Part shown: positions 20,115-29,162 of the stretch, piece by piece
Layout: every line of letters begins with the position of its first letter
How positions within the stretch are numbered: the first letter of the stretch is position 1
From: Niallia sp. FSL W8-0635
GTDB lineage: Bacteria; Bacillota; Bacilli; Bacillales; Cytobacillaceae
Assembly (NCBI RefSeq): GCF_038007965.1
Contig: NZ_JBBOYD010000001.1
Location: forward strand, 3,078,501 to 3,142,500
Reading direction: 5' to 3'
Length of the DNA stretch: 64,000 nucleotides
Position numbers and translations under genes: made by a program
Notes under the pieces: generated by a model
What the model saw: the letters and a program-made list of their open reading frames with translations, nothing else
Told to the model about the DNA's origin: nothing
The model's database searches: none

Positions 20115-22335
20115 CAATTTTATTAATAACATACTTTCCGGGAGTTACTCCCTCATACTGCTTAAATATCCTTATAAAGGTATTAACATTTTTACATCCT
20201 ACCATTTCTCCAACTTCTGAAACCATATATTTTCCAGATTTCAGTAAATCCTTTGATTTTTCTACTTTTAACTGATTTACATAATTTTTAAAAGAGGATT
20301 TCAAATGATCTTTAATTAACTTGCTAACATATGATTCACTTAATTGAAAATAATTTGCTACTTCTCCTAACGACAAATCCTTTGTGTAATTATCTTGAAT
20401 ATAACGAATGACACTTTCAACTGTTGAAAGCTTAATAGAGTGTTTTTCACCTAGGAGAAGCATTAGTTCATCGAAAATATCTAAAAAGGCAGTCTTTAAA
20501 ATCTCGATATCCGTACTATTCAAAAGAAAAAAGACATCTTTATTCTTTTGATAAAATTCGCCAAACGAAAGATTAAATTTATCCAGAATTCTTTTTAATG
20601 TGTTAACAAGAGCGTTTCTAAAATCATAAATATTATATATATCCATGCTCTCTTCTCTAAAATTTGTTTCTACAATTTCCTTGATTAATTTCTTAGCATT
20701 CTTCATATCTCTATTTTGTATTAAATTTATTAAGATACTTTCCGTTTCTACACTATATGAATATTCATTCTCAGAGAATAAAGGAACATTATTCGTACAT
20801 AGACATTCTGTATCAATAAAAGAATATTTTTGATCTCTAAGCTTAAAGGAAGACTTAAATATCTCTGGTAAATCTTGTATGGAAGAAAAAACTTGAGAGA
20901 GGGTAAAAGTGATTTCTACTCCTATTTCTTTTTCGTTTCTTTTTATCACTCTATTTAAAATATCTAATACATTATGCTGATTCTTTTCTGCAAAAAACAC
21001 ACAAAAATATCGATGATCAATAGGAAATGAAATCAATTTGTGTTTAGTGTCTTTTTCATTAAATAATGCTAATACTTTTTTTCTTAACGTTAACATATTA
21101 CCTTCTCTTAAATTTGATTCCACTTCTCGGCCTTCAATCGAAATAATGGCAAGCATTCCACCATTACGGAATGAATCTAACTGAAGAAGGTTTAGTCTTT
21201 TTTCTATAAACTGCTTATCATAATTTTCGTAAATGATATTCTTTAGAAAGTTTTCTTGTAAATCCGTTAATGAGCTTTCTTGGAAATGCACTAAACTTTG
21301 ATTGATTTCATTTATGTCATGAATATTAGATAGAATATAATCTAATTCATTTTTTATGTAACCCTCCAAGCTATTCTTTTCCTCGCCACTTCTAATGTTT
21401 TTAATAATTTCTTCAATTGGTGAATAAGATTTTCTACTAAGAACAGTAGTTAGAATAAACCCTAATAGTAGTAAAAATAACAAAATGATTCCTATGCTCT
21501 TTATCGTTTGAACTGGTAGTCCAATTCCCTTATGTAGATTCGTTATATATAAGTAATTAATAGTTGGTATCGCATTCGAACGCTTTTGATAGGCATAATA
21601 TTCATCTAAAGAACGATGAATGATTTGATTTTCATGCATATTTTTCACCGGCAAAAAGCTAGATAGTACATTTTCTCCATTATTAGTTGTTGATGCTAAA
21701 GTAAACTCATTTACTATTCCAAGAATACTATTATCATCTGGTAAAGCGGTCGGTAATAAGGCCTTCTTCTCCCATATAATAAAAAAATAAAGGTTTTGCT
21801 TTTTCTGATTATAATAGACTTTGTTAACAATGATTAATTTGTCCTTTGCATCATAACATTGTAAATCATTGTTTACTTGTGAATCCATAAAACCTTTTAG
21901 CTCTTCCAAATTATGATCCATATGAATAAATTTCATGTAGTCATTAAACAAAAAATATCCATCAGAACTTGTTATGTCTGTTCCAAAATCTTTTAAAACA
22001 GCAAGATTAAATCCTAATTGATCGTTGGAGAAATGATTTCCTGTTAACTCAGTGAACAATTTGCTATAAATATTGTAATTAAACTGATCCATTTCTAAAA
22101 AATCCGTTATAACCTCCTGCTGCGACAAAAGCCTGACAACATTTAATGAAACATCTAAACGATAGTCAATGATATTACTTTCCCTTTCAAGAAACATTTC
22201 ATTTAATTTATCCATTTCCAGCCTATTTTGAGAATATTCCTGTGAGATTGTAACAAATAGAATAATTGAAGTATAAATAATGATAACAATGGAGAATGAC
22301 AGAAAAATTTTCTTGAAAATCGTTTTCCGAAACAT
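20107..22335 (-). CDS. Membrane-anchored AraC family transcriptional regulator
   Basis: A 742-residue one-component regulator. Helix 1 lies near residues 10-30, then an extracytoplasmic sensor region of about 250 residues, and a second helix near 282-303 (IGIILLFLLLLGFILTTVLS). A cytoplasmic linker follows, and a C-terminal AraC pair of HTHs near 640-738 (LSLGEVANYFQLSESYVSKL and VSEVGEMVGCKNVNTFIRIF). This architecture resembles YesS/YtdP-type regulators that sit beside sugar ABC importers and respond to extracellular sugars. It is the last gene in the mannosidase/ABC block, 150 bp after it. It very likely controls that operon; the ligand is unknown. Confidence 0.88.
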   Translation of the reverse strand: MFRKTIFKKIFLSFSIVIIIYTSIILFVTISQEYSQNRLEMDKLNEMFLERESNIIDYRLDVSLNVVRLLSQQEVITDFLEMDQFNYNIYSKLFTELTGNHFSNDQLGFNLAVLKDFGTDITSSDGYFLFNDYMKFIHMDHNLEELKGFMDSQVNNDLQCYDAKDKLIIVNKVYYNQKKQNLYFFIIWEKKALLPTALPDDNSILGIVNEFTLASTTNNGENVLSSFLPVKNMHENQIIHRSLDEYYAYQKRSNAIPTINYLYITNLHKGIGLPVQTIKSIGIILLFLLLLGFILTTVLSRKSYSPIEEIIKNIRSGEEKNSLEGYIKNELDYILSNIHDINEINQSLVHFQESSLTDLQENFLKNIIYENYDKQFIEKRLNLLQLDSFRNGGMLAIISIEGREVESNLREGNMLTLRKKVLALFNEKDTKHKLISFPIDHRYFCVFFAEKNQHNVLDILNRVIKRNEKEIGVEITFTLSQVFSSIQDLPEIFKSSFKLRDQKYSFIDTECLCTNNVPLFSENEYSYSVETESILINLIQNRDMKNAKKLIKEIVETNFREESMDIYNIYDFRNALVNTLKRILDKFNLSFGEFYQKNKDVFFLLNSTDIEILKTAFLDIFDELMLLLGEKHSIKLSTVESVIRYIQDNYTKDLSLGEVANYFQLSESYVSKLIKDHLKSSFKNYVNQLKVEKSKDLLKSGKYMVSEVGEMVGCKNVNTFIRIFKQYEGVTPGKYVINKIAK

Positions 22336-22426
22336 AATATCACCCTCTTTTTGCTATTATTTAATGGACTATAAATGCTAAACAAGGTTTTAGAAGAGGA
22401 TTGCTAAAGCAAGCGGAATATGGACA

Positions 22427-22461
22427 TTAATAGGTGGACAAAAATTTTTTCCACCTATTAA
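22427..22461. repeat. Inverted repeat between mannosidase and AraC regulator genes
   Basis: A perfect 12-bp stem (TTAATAGGTGGA / TCCACCTATTAA) with an 11-base AT-rich loop, 25 bases after the mannosidase stop. Neither strand has a following T run, so it is either a weak terminator or a stability element; an operator for the regulator gene is also possible. Confidence 0.75.
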
Positions 22462-22485
22462 CCTCTTTACAAGTATTTAAAAAGC

Positions 22486-25400
22486 TTACACAATGCGAAT
22501 CGTTTTAATTTCATATGGATTTAATTCAAACGTAATTTCATTCTGTATATCTATAGGATGTGTCAAGTCTTTTTCCATCAAATTTGTTTCATTCCATTTT
22601 GTACAATGGAACAATGGCTTGAAGCTTAAATTGCGTTTACTACCAAGATGATCATGTACTCTTATAATCATCCCATTACCATCTTCAGCTAATTTTATCG
22701 CATCGATGTATACGCTTTCTTCCGGTTGTAGTGTAAATAGCCCCTTAAACCCTTTATTTCCTTTCACCACGGATAACGGCTGATTTATTGCCCAAGCTTC
22801 TTCAACGGTTCTTCCTTCTACGAAATCTCCCTTGTGCGGAAGAAGACTATACGTAAATTCATGATGTCCTATATCAGCTGTTGGATCTGGATATATTCCA
22901 CCTTTTAATAAAGTAATCCTCATTGTTTGATCCTTAATATCATGACCATATTTACAATCATTTAATAAGCTTACTCCATATTCCCTTTGCGAGAAGTCCA
23001 CCCACTGATGTGCAACTGTTTCAAATTTTGCCATATCCCAGCTTGTATTCCAATGTGTAGGTCGCTTGACATTACCATATTGAATATCATACGTTGCTTC
23101 CGTATTTCGAATGTTGACATCAAACCCTGCTTTGAGTAATTGTTCTCTTTCTTTCCAATCAACCATTGTAATAAAATCTATTCGACGTGAATTATTATAA
23201 ACCTTCATATTTTGTATAATTCTAGAAGTACCAAACATATAAATAAATTCCACTGAGACATATAAACTATTGTTTTCCTTGACCTTAACTGAATCTGCAG
23301 CTAATTCGATAAATTTTTCTTGATAAAAAATATCAATATCCCATGCATTAAAGTTCATTGGTTTATCTTCAAATAATTGTAGTCTATTGCCTAAACCATT
23401 TTCTTTTAACACTTCTCTATTATATTTTTTATCATAGATGCTAACTAATTGTCCTTTTTCGTTCCATTTTATTGAGTAATCATCTGTATCGATACCATTT
23501 TCTATTTCTTTAGCCATATTTAATTTTATGCTATCCTTATCAGTTGCTTCAAACTGAATCAGACAATTTCCTAAAGGGGATATAGTAGGAGTCTGAATGA
23601 TATATCCTTCATCATATGGAATGGCTTGTAACTCTTCACCTGAATCTGTTATAAATTTGCCTTTTTCTTTGACTTCAATTTTCACAACTTCTTTTCTTGC
23701 CCATCCAGCTGTGTTAAACACAGTCCATTGATTCGTTACGGAATCATCTAATCGGGATAAAAGTTGAATGGAATTTTCCATAGCTTCCCCTATTTCAACC
23801 TTATGATCTTGATAAACTTCTTTTATAGATGATCCAGGAATAATATCATGAAATTGATTACGCAGTAATACTTCCCATAAATCAAATATTTCTTTCTTTG
23901 GATATTCAATCCCTTCCGAGCTTTTAATGGTTGTATACAAAATTTCTAACTCTCTTAATGCTAGTTCCAATCTGCGATTCATTTTTTTTACAAAGGCTTG
24001 AGATGTATATGTTCCTCGATGATATTCTAAATACAATTCACCATCCCATGTATGCACATAATTTTCTGTGGAGTCTATGGTTTCATGAAGCTGTTTAAAA
24101 AATTCATCAGCGCGACCAGTTTTAACATGAGGAAGACCAGGTATGTTATCCATTCTCCGACGATTTTCTAACATATCTCTCGTAACTCCACCGCCTCCAT
24201 CTCCATATCCATAGGAAATAAGTAATTGTTTATTCATATCTTTATTACGATAAGCTTTATAACTCCCTAAAACCGTTTCAGGTTCCAATTGTCCATTATA
24301 CGTATAGAACCAGCGGGACGCCCATTGATTATTAACTAAATCTCTTTCTGGTTCAGGTGTAGTAATAAAATGAGTTAACACCTCCGATCCGTCTATTCCA
24401 CGCCATACAAAAGTATCATGTGGCATTCGATTATACTGATTCCAGCTTATTTTAGTTGTCATAAATGTATCTATTCCACTCTTTTTTAAAATCTGTGGCA
24501 ATGCCCATGAATAGCCGAAAACATCTGGCAGCCATAAATACTGGACATCTTTATTGAATTCCTCTTTTATAAATAAAGTTCCGTGAAGTATTTGCCGTGT
24601 TAATGATTCCCCTGATGGTATATTACAATCGGCTTCAAGCCACATAGCACCATCCACTTCCCAACGACCTTCTACTATTCTATTCTTTATTTGTTCATAA
24701 ATCTCAGGATAATCTTCTTTTATAAATTTGTAGAGTTGGGGTTGTGTTTGTAAGAATATATACTCTGGATATTGTTTCATTAACTGCAAAACAGTTGAAA
24801 AACTACGTGCTGCTTTCTCCCTTGTATGCTTTAACCTCCATAACCAAGCGACATCTATATGTGTATGTCCGATAGCCGTGATTGAAATTAAATCTCGTTT
24901 TTCTAAAGCATCAATTCCTTCTTGTAATGTATTATTGGCTAATTTTATGCTTTGATAAAAAGATGAACTCCCCGGATAGGACCAATCAATAAATTTCATA
25001 GCTTTTTCTAACAGAGGCAAAAGCTCGTAACGATCCGGGTTATCATCGTTCAATTGTTTAATTGTTTTCAACACACAATCAGCTGTAAAATATAAATCAT
25101 CACAATCTTCATTTAAAATTGCATAATCCGCTGTCTTAAATCTATGTGATTGAATTTGTTCTGGTCCTCCCCCTTCTAATCCAGACCATAATTTCAACGA
25201 AAGGGTAACTTCTTTACCATAGAATTCAGGGTCAATAAAAACCTCCTTATGATTCGAATCAACCCCTTGATATGGCTTACCATCTATAAAAAGTAATGAT
25301 TCAAATCCAGAATTATAGCCTCCTCCTGTTCGACCAAAATCCAATAATAAAATTACTTTCCCATTTGATCTAGGAACTTCAAATGTTGTCTGAATCCATA

Positions 25401-25593
25401 AATAATAATCTCTTCCTTCCCATCTATCCCCTAAAGTAAAGTCTTCCCATTCAGCTGAAAGAATTGGAGGGTATTTCTCATGTTCATTTCTATTTTCTTT
25501 TGCTTTCCAACCACTTAAATTATTTTTTTCCATGTAACGAAAAGTACTTAATTCTTTAATTCTAGCATCTAGTTTTTCAATTGTGTAAAACAT
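22486..25593 (-). CDS. Glycoside hydrolase family 38 alpha-mannosidase
   Basis: A 1035-residue GH38 enzyme with no signal peptide, so probably cytoplasmic. The N-terminal non-catalytic region is about residues 1-230. The catalytic zinc ligands begin in GHTHIDVAWLW (His245, Asp247), the predicted nucleophile is Asp357 in WLPDVFGYS, and NQFHDIIPGSSI supplies a later His. C-terminal beta domains follow. It would cleave imported alpha-linked mannosides, possibly from N- or O-glycan fragments or yeast mannan. It starts six bases after the second permease gene, so it belongs to the ABC importer operon. Linkage specificity cannot be deduced. Confidence 0.93.
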   Translation of the reverse strand: MFYTIEKLDARIKELSTFRYMEKNNLSGWKAKENRNEHEKYPPILSAEWEDFTLGDRWEGRDYYLWIQTTFEVPRSNGKVILLLDFGRTGGGYNSGFESLLFIDGKPYQGVDSNHKEVFIDPEFYGKEVTLSLKLWSGLEGGGPEQIQSHRFKTADYAILNEDCDDLYFTADCVLKTIKQLNDDNPDRYELLPLLEKAMKFIDWSYPGSSSFYQSIKLANNTLQEGIDALEKRDLISITAIGHTHIDVAWLWRLKHTREKAARSFSTVLQLMKQYPEYIFLQTQPQLYKFIKEDYPEIYEQIKNRIVEGRWEVDGAMWLEADCNIPSGESLTRQILHGTLFIKEEFNKDVQYLWLPDVFGYSWALPQILKKSGIDTFMTTKISWNQYNRMPHDTFVWRGIDGSEVLTHFITTPEPERDLVNNQWASRWFYTYNGQLEPETVLGSYKAYRNKDMNKQLLISYGYGDGGGGVTRDMLENRRRMDNIPGLPHVKTGRADEFFKQLHETIDSTENYVHTWDGELYLEYHRGTYTSQAFVKKMNRRLELALRELEILYTTIKSSEGIEYPKKEIFDLWEVLLRNQFHDIIPGSSIKEVYQDHKVEIGEAMENSIQLLSRLDDSVTNQWTVFNTAGWARKEVVKIEVKEKGKFITDSGEELQAIPYDEGYIIQTPTISPLGNCLIQFEATDKDSIKLNMAKEIENGIDTDDYSIKWNEKGQLVSIYDKKYNREVLKENGLGNRLQLFEDKPMNFNAWDIDIFYQEKFIELAADSVKVKENNSLYVSVEFIYMFGTSRIIQNMKVYNNSRRIDFITMVDWKEREQLLKAGFDVNIRNTEATYDIQYGNVKRPTHWNTSWDMAKFETVAHQWVDFSQREYGVSLLNDCKYGHDIKDQTMRITLLKGGIYPDPTADIGHHEFTYSLLPHKGDFVEGRTVEEAWAINQPLSVVKGNKGFKGLFTLQPEESVYIDAIKLAEDGNGMIIRVHDHLGSKRNLSFKPLFHCTKWNETNLMEKDLTHPIDIQNEITFELNPYEIKTIRIV

Positions 25594-25599
25594 AGCACC

Positions 25600-26430
25600 C
25601 TACCCTTTCGTAGCTCCACCTAAGCTGAAGCCTTTTGACATAAAATTTTGTGAGATTGTATATAAAACTACTACTGGTAACGTATACATTACCGAAAATG
25701 CAGCTAACCTACCATAATTGACCATTCCGAAATTACCAAAAAACTGAAATATTGTTACAGATGCTGGCATTTTTTCAGGACTTTGAATAAGTATATATGG
25801 AACAAAGTAATTTCCCCAGCTTCCTGTAAAAGTAAAAATAGCAACTGTAAATATACCTGGAAGCATTAATGGAGCAACAATTTTTTTTATGCCTTGGAAA
25901 ATAGAAGCTCCATCAACCCATGCTGATTCTTCTAAGTCTAAAGGAATGGAGTCCATAAAATTTTTCATCATCCAAATTCCATATGGTAAGGAGGAAGCAG
26001 TTAAAAAAAGCGTCATTGCAATTAAAGAATCCTGAAATTTCAAATAAAGGAATAGTTGAAAAACAGGCACAATTACTGCTGTCATCGGTAATGATGTCAT
26101 AAACAAAATCGTCATCATAAAACTATTCTTATATTTTAAAGAGTATCTTGATAGTGGATAGGCAGCCAAAATACATAAAATCACTACTAACAATGCTTGT
26201 GAAGATGATATCCCTATTCCAATAAAAAAAGAACGTAGAATCGCAGTTTCGGATAGTATAGACTTAAAGTTATCTAACGTTATCCTTTCTGGCATTTTTA
26301 GAGCCTGTATTGCTCCTGTATCCACTGATGCGAAAATCATCCATAACAAAGGCAATAAAAACAGGACTGCCAAAATAGAGAGTATTAAATAATGAATGAT
26401 CTTTTCGACTTTATATCCTTTTTGAACCAA
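25600..26430 (-). CDS. Carbohydrate ABC transporter permease (MalG-like)
   Basis: A 276-residue inner-membrane permease with six predicted helices. The EAA loop LEESAWVDGASIFQGIKKIVAPLMLPG contacts the ATPase (key part EESAWVDGAS, then IVAPLMLPG). The start is a TTG at 26430. It follows the MalF-like gene by 10 bp. CUT1-type subunits like this one import oligosaccharides. No ATPase gene is present nearby, so a shared ATPase such as an MsmX homologue must be used. Confidence 0.92.
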   Translation of the reverse strand: MVQKGYKVEKIIHYLILSILAVLFLLPLLWMIFASVDTGAIQALKMPERITLDNFKSILSETAILRSFFIGIGISSSQALLVVILCILAAYPLSRYSLKYKNSFMMTILFMTSLPMTAVIVPVFQLFLYLKFQDSLIAMTLFLTASSLPYGIWMMKNFMDSIPLDLEESAWVDGASIFQGIKKIVAPLMLPGIFTVAIFTFTGSWGNYFVPYILIQSPEKMPASVTIFQFFGNFGMVNYGRLAAFSVMYTLPVVVLYTISQNFMSKGFSLGGATKG

Positions 26431-26440
26431 CTTCCATCAC

Positions 26441-27349
26441 CTACACTTTCACTTTCAAGGTTTTCATATATATTAAGCTAGCAATTGCACCTAATAACAG
26501 CAGCACAAATGAAATGGCAGTTCCATATCCCAACTGATAGCTAACAAATGCCTGTTTATACATAAATACAGGAAGTGTAGCTGTACTAACACCTGGGCCG
26601 CCACCAGTCATTGTATAAATTAAAGCGAAAACACCAAGCGTTTGTAGAGTAACTAGCATCATATTCGTTGCAATAGTACCCTTTACCATCGGAATAGTAA
26701 TATAACGAATAACCTGCCAGCGACTGGCACCATCCATAATTGCCGCCTCTTCAACATCTTTTGGGATATCATCTAAAGCTGCTTGAAACACCATCATTGA
26801 GAAGGCAGTTCCTCTCCACATATTGGCAATGACAACACTAACCATAGGGAAAGTAAACAGCCAAGCAATTGGTTCAATATGAAATAGACTTATGATCCAA
26901 TTAGCAGTGCCTCCTTCTCCAAGAAAAGCCACCCAACAAAATGCTACAACAACCTCTGGAGTTACCCATGCAGCGATAATAATTAAACCTACAATTCTTC
27001 TGAAAGTTTTATTTTTCTCTTTCATTAAAAAAGCAATCAAAAATCCAAAAAAACACTGGCCTAAAACGGCAGAGAAAAAAACAAAAATAATTGTATTCCA
27101 TACACTAGAACGGAAGTCTGGATCTTGAAACATCCGGGCAAAGTTTTCAAAACCAACAAATCTTAACTGACTCGCTTCTGCTCCAGTTAATGCTAAATTC
27201 GTAAAAGAAAAAAGTAATGTTAAAATCATTGGTCCTATAAAAAAAATTAATAATAAAAGCCACGTTGGAGCTAGAAAGATAGCTGCTTTAAAATGGTCCG
27301 ACTTCCCTCTCCTTTTGGGCTTCCTTAATAATGAAGCTTCCAAACTCAT
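26441..27349 (-). CDS. Carbohydrate ABC transporter permease (MalF-like)
   Basis: A 302-residue CUT1 permease with six hydrophobic segments after a basic cytoplasmic N-terminus (LLRKPKRRGKSDHFKAAIF). The EAA loop is VEEAAIMDGASRWQVIRYIT followed by IPMVKG. It pairs with the MalG-like subunit just downstream. The start is uncertain by a few codons: the ATG at 27349 is very close to its GGTGGG site and a TTG two codons on would have better spacing. Confidence 0.9.
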   Translation of the reverse strand: MSLEASLLRKPKRRGKSDHFKAAIFLAPTWLLLLIFFIGPMILTLLFSFTNLALTGAEASQLRFVGFENFARMFQDPDFRSSVWNTIIFVFFSAVLGQCFFGFLIAFLMKEKNKTFRRIVGLIIIAAWVTPEVVVAFCWVAFLGEGGTANWIISLFHIEPIAWLFTFPMVSVVIANMWRGTAFSMMVFQAALDDIPKDVEEAAIMDGASRWQVIRYITIPMVKGTIATNMMLVTLQTLGVFALIYTMTGGGPGVSTATLPVFMYKQAFVSYQLGYGTAISFVLLLLGAIASLIYMKTLKVKV

Positions 27350-27476
27350 CCCACCTTTAAAAAGTTTATCACCATGACAAAAGGTTATGACCCTACGAGG
27401 AATGGAAATAACCTATCTATTAAATTCCTTGTAAGGTCTCATCCATGATTGTCTAACCTTTTGTAAAGAATAAAAC

Positions 27477-28850
27477 TTATTTAACTACGTTTTCTTCGCC
27501 AACAATCCTGATTACGTTAGTTGTATAATCCTTTGCTGCCTGTTTTGGAGTTTTACTTCCAGTTGCTACCGCCTCTACCATTGTTTGAATTTCTACTGAA
27601 ACATTCGGATATTTATCATTGGCAGGACGAAAATGTGCATTCTTTAAAAATTCTGTTGCCTCCGAAATAAATGCTTGTTCTTTATATTCGGGAATCTCAG
27701 CAGAATCGTCTCGTACTGTTAAGTTTCCTTCTGAAACTGCACGTGCAGCCTGTTGCTCTTTTCCACCTAGAGCTTGGATAACCTTCCAAGATGCGTCAGG
27801 ATTTTTAGCTTTTGCTGGAATTGCCCAAGTCCATCCGCCAGACATTGTAGTACTTCCAGGCTCTTGTCCATTTTGGGTAGGCATTGGAGCAAAACCAAAA
27901 CGTTCTGTAACATTATCAATTGGCACAGCGCCACTTTCCGTATAATTCCCTGTATTCCAGAAGCCATCTAATATTATCCCAGCCTGGTCATTCGGGAACT
28001 TTTCCTGGAATAAAACAGAGCTGTAGTTACTATTAATAGCGACAGAAAGAGGTGGCCCTAATTTTTTTTGATTGTACACTTCATCAATAAATTGTAAGGA
28101 ATCTTCAATTCCTTTTGTATTTACATGCCATTTTTTTGTTTCTGCATCAAATAATACATCTTCTGTACCATAAAGTAACATCTCAAATGTTTGCATCGAT
28201 ACTGATTCTCCATTTGCTTTAGCGACACCCATTGAAAGAGGAATTACATCTTTGGAAGAATCTTTTATTTTTTCTGCCGCTTCCATAATTTCATCCCAAT
28301 TTTTAGGTTTCCACTCCTCTGGTAATCCTGCTTGTTTAAACACATTTTTGTTATACCACAGACCGCGGGAATCTGATGTTCCAGGGATAGCGTACAATTT
28401 TCCATCCTCTGCGATCGAACCAGATTTTAAGTTTTCCGTATAATGCTCCCATTGATCCCACTCACTTACATAATCATCAAGTGGTAGTAAATATCCTGCA
28501 TTTGCATCAGAGTTTAGCATAAAGGTATCTTCTGCCACTACATCAGGTGCTGTATTTTCTGATTGCATCGATAAAGCAACTTTAGAAAAATAATCTCCCT
28601 CACTGGCTGTAATCGGAGATAGTATAATTTTTATGCCGGGATTTTCTTTTTCAAATTCTGGAATAAACGTATTTGTTAAATATTTTTTTAAATTATCATG
28701 TTCGCCTACATCTCTCCATGTAATTTTAATCTGTGTTTTTCCGTCGACTTTACCATCAACTGATTGTGAATCACTTCCACTAGAGCATCCTATTAATAAA
28801 AAAGGAATGCATAATAGAATAAAAAATACTTTTTTTAATGATTTCTCCAC
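27477..28850 (-). CDS. Sugar ABC transporter substrate-binding lipoprotein
   Basis: A 457-residue extracellular solute-binding protein family 1 lipoprotein. A hydrophobic signal is followed by the lipobox LLIGCSSG with the lipidated Cys near residue 22. The mature part has family 1 hallmarks such as LDGFWNTGNY and MSGGWTWAIPAKAKNPDASW. The start is a GTG at 28850 after GGAGGGG. It is the first gene of the mannosidase operon and should bind the imported glycan. The ligand is inferred as a mannoside from the GH38 neighbour only. Confidence 0.92.
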   Translation of the reverse strand: MEKSLKKVFFILLCIPFLLIGCSSGSDSQSVDGKVDGKTQIKITWRDVGEHDNLKKYLTNTFIPEFEKENPGIKIILSPITASEGDYFSKVALSMQSENTAPDVVAEDTFMLNSDANAGYLLPLDDYVSEWDQWEHYTENLKSGSIAEDGKLYAIPGTSDSRGLWYNKNVFKQAGLPEEWKPKNWDEIMEAAEKIKDSSKDVIPLSMGVAKANGESVSMQTFEMLLYGTEDVLFDAETKKWHVNTKGIEDSLQFIDEVYNQKKLGPPLSVAINSNYSSVLFQEKFPNDQAGIILDGFWNTGNYTESGAVPIDNVTERFGFAPMPTQNGQEPGSTTMSGGWTWAIPAKAKNPDASWKVIQALGGKEQQAARAVSEGNLTVRDDSAEIPEYKEQAFISEATEFLKNAHFRPANDKYPNVSVEIQTMVEAVATGSKTPKQAAKDYTTNVIRIVGEENVVK

Positions 28851-28907
28851 TTTTCAACCCCTCCATTTTTTAGATATTGATTAGTGGGATATTGATTCCC
28901 ACCATAA

Positions 28908-28921
28908 TGTAAGCACTTTCA
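28908..28921 (-). promoter_or_regulatory. cre-like site (CcpA operator) of the mannoside operon
   Basis: On the minus strand the 14-mer TGAAAGTGCTTACA closely matches the core catabolite responsive element TGAAARCGYTTNCA. It lies about 60 bp before the GTG start and next to a plausible -10, where CcpA would block transcription when preferred sugars are present. Confidence 0.75.
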
Positions 28922-29090
28922 ATTTATGCTCTTATAGACTATTTTTCAATCTATAAAATAAAAGAAAGTCAATATTTTTCATAGATAGTTAAAAAAATGA
29001 GTATTTTAACAAAAAATATTGATTGTAAACATCCTATTTTCTAAGAAATGAAGGTGAGTCTCTACAATACCTTACCAGTAAAAAAATCTT

Positions 29091-29153
29091 CAATAAAAAT
29101 AAGCCTGCATAATTGACTACTTTCCTCTTTCATAAGTGTCAATTATGCAGGCT
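29091..29153 (-). terminator. Rho-independent terminator of rarA
   Basis: A 16-bp perfect stem (29102-29117 with 29138-29153), followed on the minus strand by TTATTTTTATT. It begins nine bases after the rarA stop codon. Confidence 0.88.
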
Positions 29154-29162
29154 CCATTATAT

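Larger units (their letters stand above)
28851..29162. other. Promoter region of the mannoside operon and rarA terminator
   Basis: This 312-bp gap holds, reading toward the binding-protein gene, a possible TTGAAA-17-TAAATT promoter (complement of about 28922-28950) and a cre-like site at 28908-28921. Two exact 9-bp direct repeats (complement TGAAAAATA at 28940-28948 and 28973-28981) lie upstream. The rarA terminator is at the other end. Confidence 0.65.

Noticed and set aside
27619..27945. 108-codon plus-strand frame opposite the sugar-binding lipoprotein gene
   Set aside because: It is antisense to a well-supported solute-binding protein and has no coding evidence of its own.
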